This document shows, in pieces, positions 5,261 through 7,592 of a DNA stretch of 7,592 nucleotides (position 1 is the stretch's first letter; every line of letters starts with the position of its first letter). The DNA comes from an uncultured Porphyromonadaceae bacterium (lineage in GTDB: Bacteria > Bacteroidota > Bacteroidia > Bacteroidales > Muribaculaceae): NCBI GenBank assembly GCA_947177595.1, contig CAMWUZ010000078.1, positions 1 to 7,592 on the forward strand. Reading direction: 5' to 3'. The notes beneath the pieces were generated by a model, which saw only the letters and a program-made list of their open reading frames with translations, did no database searches and had not been told where the DNA came from. Made by a program: the position numbers and the translations under genes.

Positions 5261-7382
5261 CGGGATCAATGCCGAGATTTTGATAAATGAATGAATAAAT
5301 ATCTGTGTACTCGTCCACTACCTTGGCGAGAGGCTTGCCTGCACCATGTCCCGCATTGGAATCAATGCGAATCAACTTGGGGGCATCGCCTGTATCGGCT
5401 GCCTGCAGAGTAGCCGCGTATTTAAAGGAGTGGGCGGGAACAACTCTGTCATCATGATCGGCTGTAGTTACCAGAATCGCAGGATAAGGAGTACCGTCAT
5501 TCTTGATATTGTGAATGGGTGAATAGTCAAGAAGGTACTGAGCCATCTCCTTGGAGTCGGCACTGGTACCGTAGTCACTTGCCCAGTTCCAACCGATAGT
5601 AAATAGGTGATAACGCATCATATCCATCACTCCCACTCGAGGAATTGCCACCTTGAAGAGATCCGGGCGCATATTCACAGTCGCTCCGACCAAAAGACCG
5701 CCATTGCTGCCGCCCTCGATAGTGATAAGCTCGGGAGTGGTCCAGTTTTCCTTAACAAGATATTCTGCCGCGGAGATAAAGTCGTTGAAAACATTCAGCT
5801 TATTCATCTTCGTGCCTGCGGTATGCCACTCTTCGCCATATTCAGAGCCACCGCGGAGATTGGTCTGTGCATAAATTCCTCCGTTTTCAAGCCAAAGGAT
5901 TCTGTTGGGCGAGAATCCTGGAGTGAGTGAGATATTAAAGCCTCCGTAGCCATATAGATAGACCGGATTCTTACCGTCTCTTTCCAATCCCTTTTTATAT
6001 GTCAGGAACATAGGTACTTTTGTACCGTCTGCGCTTGAATAAAATACCTGTTCAGTCACATAATCGTCCATATCGAGACCGCTCACATCGGGCTTCTTCA
6101 CCAATGTGGATTCACCGCTGTTTTTATCATAGGAGTAAACGGCGGAAGGATAAGTGAAAGAAGAGAAGGAATAGAACACTTCATCATTCTTGCGGGAAGA
6201 TGATAGCGCTATACTTCCGAAAGTCGGGAGGGTTATCTCTGCGAGCTGCTTGCCACTCTTGTCATAAAGATACACATGGTCTGAGGCATCTTTTTCATAT
6301 GTGACAAGCATATTGTCGCCACTGAACTGCATGGACTTGAGTACACCGTCTCCTTCACCTATCAGCTCTTTCCATGACGAGCGCACAGGATTGGAAACCG
6401 GCGCGCTCATAAGCCTGCCTTTGGGAGCGTCAATATTGGTGGTGAAATAGACTATACCGTCCACTACATCTATTATATTGATTTCATAATCCTGGCTCGG
6501 CTCCATAATTTTCCAATCACCGCTGCCTTTAAGACTCTTAACCATAACAGAAGTGCCAGTGCCCTCGCCTGCTCCGATAACAAAGATATAGTCTTCGCTG
6601 TCCGGTACATAAGCAGTGTGGAAATGCAAAGGATGTGCCTTATCTTCGTAAGCTATCACATCCTCGCTCTGAGGAGTGCCTAATTTATGATAATAAATCT
6701 GATGGTTTTCATTTGCATTGCTGAACTCCTTACCTGCCTCGGGACGAGGATATGCGCTGTAATAGAAGCCATCACCTGCCCATTCCGCACCGGTGAACTT
6801 CGCCCACTCGATATGATCGGGAAGGAGTTGCTTTGTCTTGGTATCCATCACATATATTTCGGTCCAGTCAGAACCGTTTCGCGACACACTGTATGCCGTA
6901 TATTTTCCATCGCTAGACGGAAAAACACCTGTCAAAGCCACTGTACCGTTCTCAGAAAGAGTATTCGGATCAAGGAAAACCTCTTTTTTTCCTCCAATAG
7001 AGTCGCAACGGTAAAGAACGCTTTGATTCTGCAACCCGTCATTTTCATAAAAATAATATTTACCGTCCTTTTCCTTTGTGGGGAGTCCGCTCTTGGTGTA
7101 ATTATTTAATTCCGTGAGCCTGTTGCGGATATTATCTCTGAATTTGATTTTGCTCAGATAGCTTTCCGTGAGTGCATTTTCAGCTTTCACCCAGGCAAGA
7201 GTCGCTTCACTTGTATCATTTTCCAACGGTCTGTATGGGTCAGCCACGCTGATTCCGAAATACTCATCAGATACCGACTCATCCTTTGGAGCATCAGGAT
7301 ACCGTAGCGAATTATTGCCCGCGCAAGAGCTACCTAATAAAGACAATACTGCCATAGGCACAAAAAATATTATAGACTTCAT
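5250..7382 (-). CDS. Prolyl oligopeptidase (S9A family), predicted lipoprotein
   Basis: A serine peptidase that cleaves short peptides after proline. The 710 residues divide into a signal peptide (1-19), an N-terminal S9_N region with the beta-propeller that gates access (about 27-435), and the alpha/beta-hydrolase catalytic domain (about 445-706). The catalytic triad is complete: S559 in EGGSNGG, D644 in DHDDRVVP (with R646, equivalent to the substrate carboxylate-binding Arg of porcine POP), and H679 in NAGHGAGKP. YGYGGFNIS (477-485) holds the oxyanion-hole tyrosine region, and TNLRGGSEYGEEWH (507-520) is typical of S9A. The N-terminus MKSIIFFVPMAVLSLLGSSC has a relaxed Bacteroidetes lipobox, so C20 is probably lipidated and the enzyme anchored in the envelope. 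No acidic surface-export signal follows C20, so a periplasmic face is more likely. The ATG at 7382 is the one that yields the signal peptide. The gene has its own promoter and is followed by the overlapping lipoprotein gene. Confidence 0.95.
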   Translation of the reverse strand: MKSIIFFVPMAVLSLLGSSCAGNNSLRYPDAPKDESVSDEYFGISVADPYRPLENDTSEATLAWVKAENALTESYLSKIKFRDNIRNRLTELNNYTKSGLPTKEKDGKYYFYENDGLQNQSVLYRCDSIGGKKEVFLDPNTLSENGTVALTGVFPSSDGKYTAYSVSRNGSDWTEIYVMDTKTKQLLPDHIEWAKFTGAEWAGDGFYYSAYPRPEAGKEFSNANENHQIYYHKLGTPQSEDVIAYEDKAHPLHFHTAYVPDSEDYIFVIGAGEGTGTSVMVKSLKGSGDWKIMEPSQDYEINIIDVVDGIVYFTTNIDAPKGRLMSAPVSNPVRSSWKELIGEGDGVLKSMQFSGDNMLVTYEKDASDHVYLYDKSGKQLAEITLPTFGSIALSSSRKNDEVFYSFSSFTYPSAVYSYDKNSGESTLVKKPDVSGLDMDDYVTEQVFYSSADGTKVPMFLTYKKGLERDGKNPVYLYGYGGFNISLTPGFSPNRILWLENGGIYAQTNLRGGSEYGEEWHTAGTKMNKLNVFNDFISAAEYLVKENWTTPELITIEGGSNGGLLVGATVNMRPDLFKVAIPRVGVMDMMRYHLFTIGWNWASDYGTSADSKEMAQYLLDYSPIHNIKNDGTPYPAILVTTADHDDRVVPAHSFKYAATLQAADTGDAPKLIRIDSNAGHGAGKPLAKVVDEYTDIYSFIYQNLGIDPGGK

Positions 7383-7406
7383 AAAAGTATTTTATTGTAT
7401 TCTGTG

Positions 7407-7437
7407 CAAAATTAGCACATTAGCGCGGTTGCGCAAC
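7407..7437 (-). promoter_or_regulatory. Promoter of the prolyl oligopeptidase gene
   Basis: On the minus strand, GTTG (7437-7434) as the -33 element is followed after 19 bp by TAATTTTG (7414-7407), an exact TAnnTTTG -7 box. Transcription would start near 7401, leaving a short A/T-rich leader of about 18 nt before the ATG. Spacing and both elements fit the known Bacteroidetes promoter, making this one of the two best promoters in the window. Confidence 0.7.
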
Positions 7438-7438
7438 C
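7427..7438. repeat. 12-bp perfect palindrome over the peptidase -33 element
   Basis: GGTTGCGCAACC is its own reverse complement. It spans the GTTG -33 element of the prolyl oligopeptidase promoter, so a dimeric DNA-binding protein here would block RNA polymerase. A palindrome of this size is expected about once or twice by chance in a window this long, so only its position makes it notable. Confidence 0.4.
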
Positions 7439-7500
7439 ACCCGGTAAAAGAAAACAGACGCAAATAGCAAAATTTAACACAAAAAAAATCACCGCATCTA

Positions 7501-7530
7501 TTGTCATTAAAATAAAAATACCTACCTTTG
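7501..7530 (+). promoter_or_regulatory. Promoter of the initiator tRNA gene
   Basis: TTG (7501-7503) followed after 19 bp by TACCTTTG (7523-7530), an exact TAnnTTTG -7 box. The predicted start near 7535-7537 leaves a leader of about 8-10 nt before the mature tRNA 5' end at 7545. The sequence around the -33 element is A/T-rich, including an A-run at 7481-7488. Consensus known, assignment inferred from position. Confidence 0.75.
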
Positions 7531-7544
7531 CACTCACAAAACAT

Positions 7545-7592
<48 letters not shown>

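Overview
The window looks like a chromosomal segment of a Bacteroidales bacterium, possibly a gut lineage near Muribaculaceae or Bacteroides; the family-level guess is an inference. Three things support the order. Genes lack Shine-Dalgarno sequences and start behind A/T-rich leaders. Five intergenic boxes match the Bacteroidetes sigma-70 '-7' consensus TAnnTTTG exactly. Two envelope genes begin with Bacteroidetes-style lipoprotein signal peptides. I see no insertion sequence, phage gene, CRISPR array, toxin or defence module; this is mostly core-genome sequence.

Left part (1-3474). The first 48 codons of the ribosome-associated GTPase gene typA/bipA leave the window on the minus strand. It is divergent from tsaD (tRNA t6A37 synthesis), and a pair of back-to-back -7 boxes lies between them. 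tsaD is followed after 7 bp by a full-length two-domain cinA (nicotinamide-nucleotide amidase), so the two probably form an operon. nagB (glucosamine-6-phosphate deaminase) follows with its own -7 box and ends at a strong hairpin terminator that can also serve the convergent gene beyond it.

Right part (3547-7382, all minus strand). Read in the direction of transcription: a lipoprotein prolyl oligopeptidase (S9A, complete catalytic triad), then an uncharacterised lipoprotein with an SmpA/OmlA-like C-terminus whose non-ATG start lies inside the peptidase gene, then after 76 bp a UlaG-like metallo-beta-lactamase-fold hydrolase. The first two are probably translated from one mRNA. An AT-rich perfect inverted repeat sits just before the hydrolase.

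Right edge (7383-7592). A 162-bp divergent spacer holds a good promoter for the peptidase, with a 12-bp palindrome over its -33 element, and a separate well-formed promoter for an initiator tRNA-fMet gene cut by the window end. The least understood items are the uncharacterised lipoprotein, its linkage to a lipidated prolyl oligopeptidase, and the inverted repeats in the two right-hand spacers.
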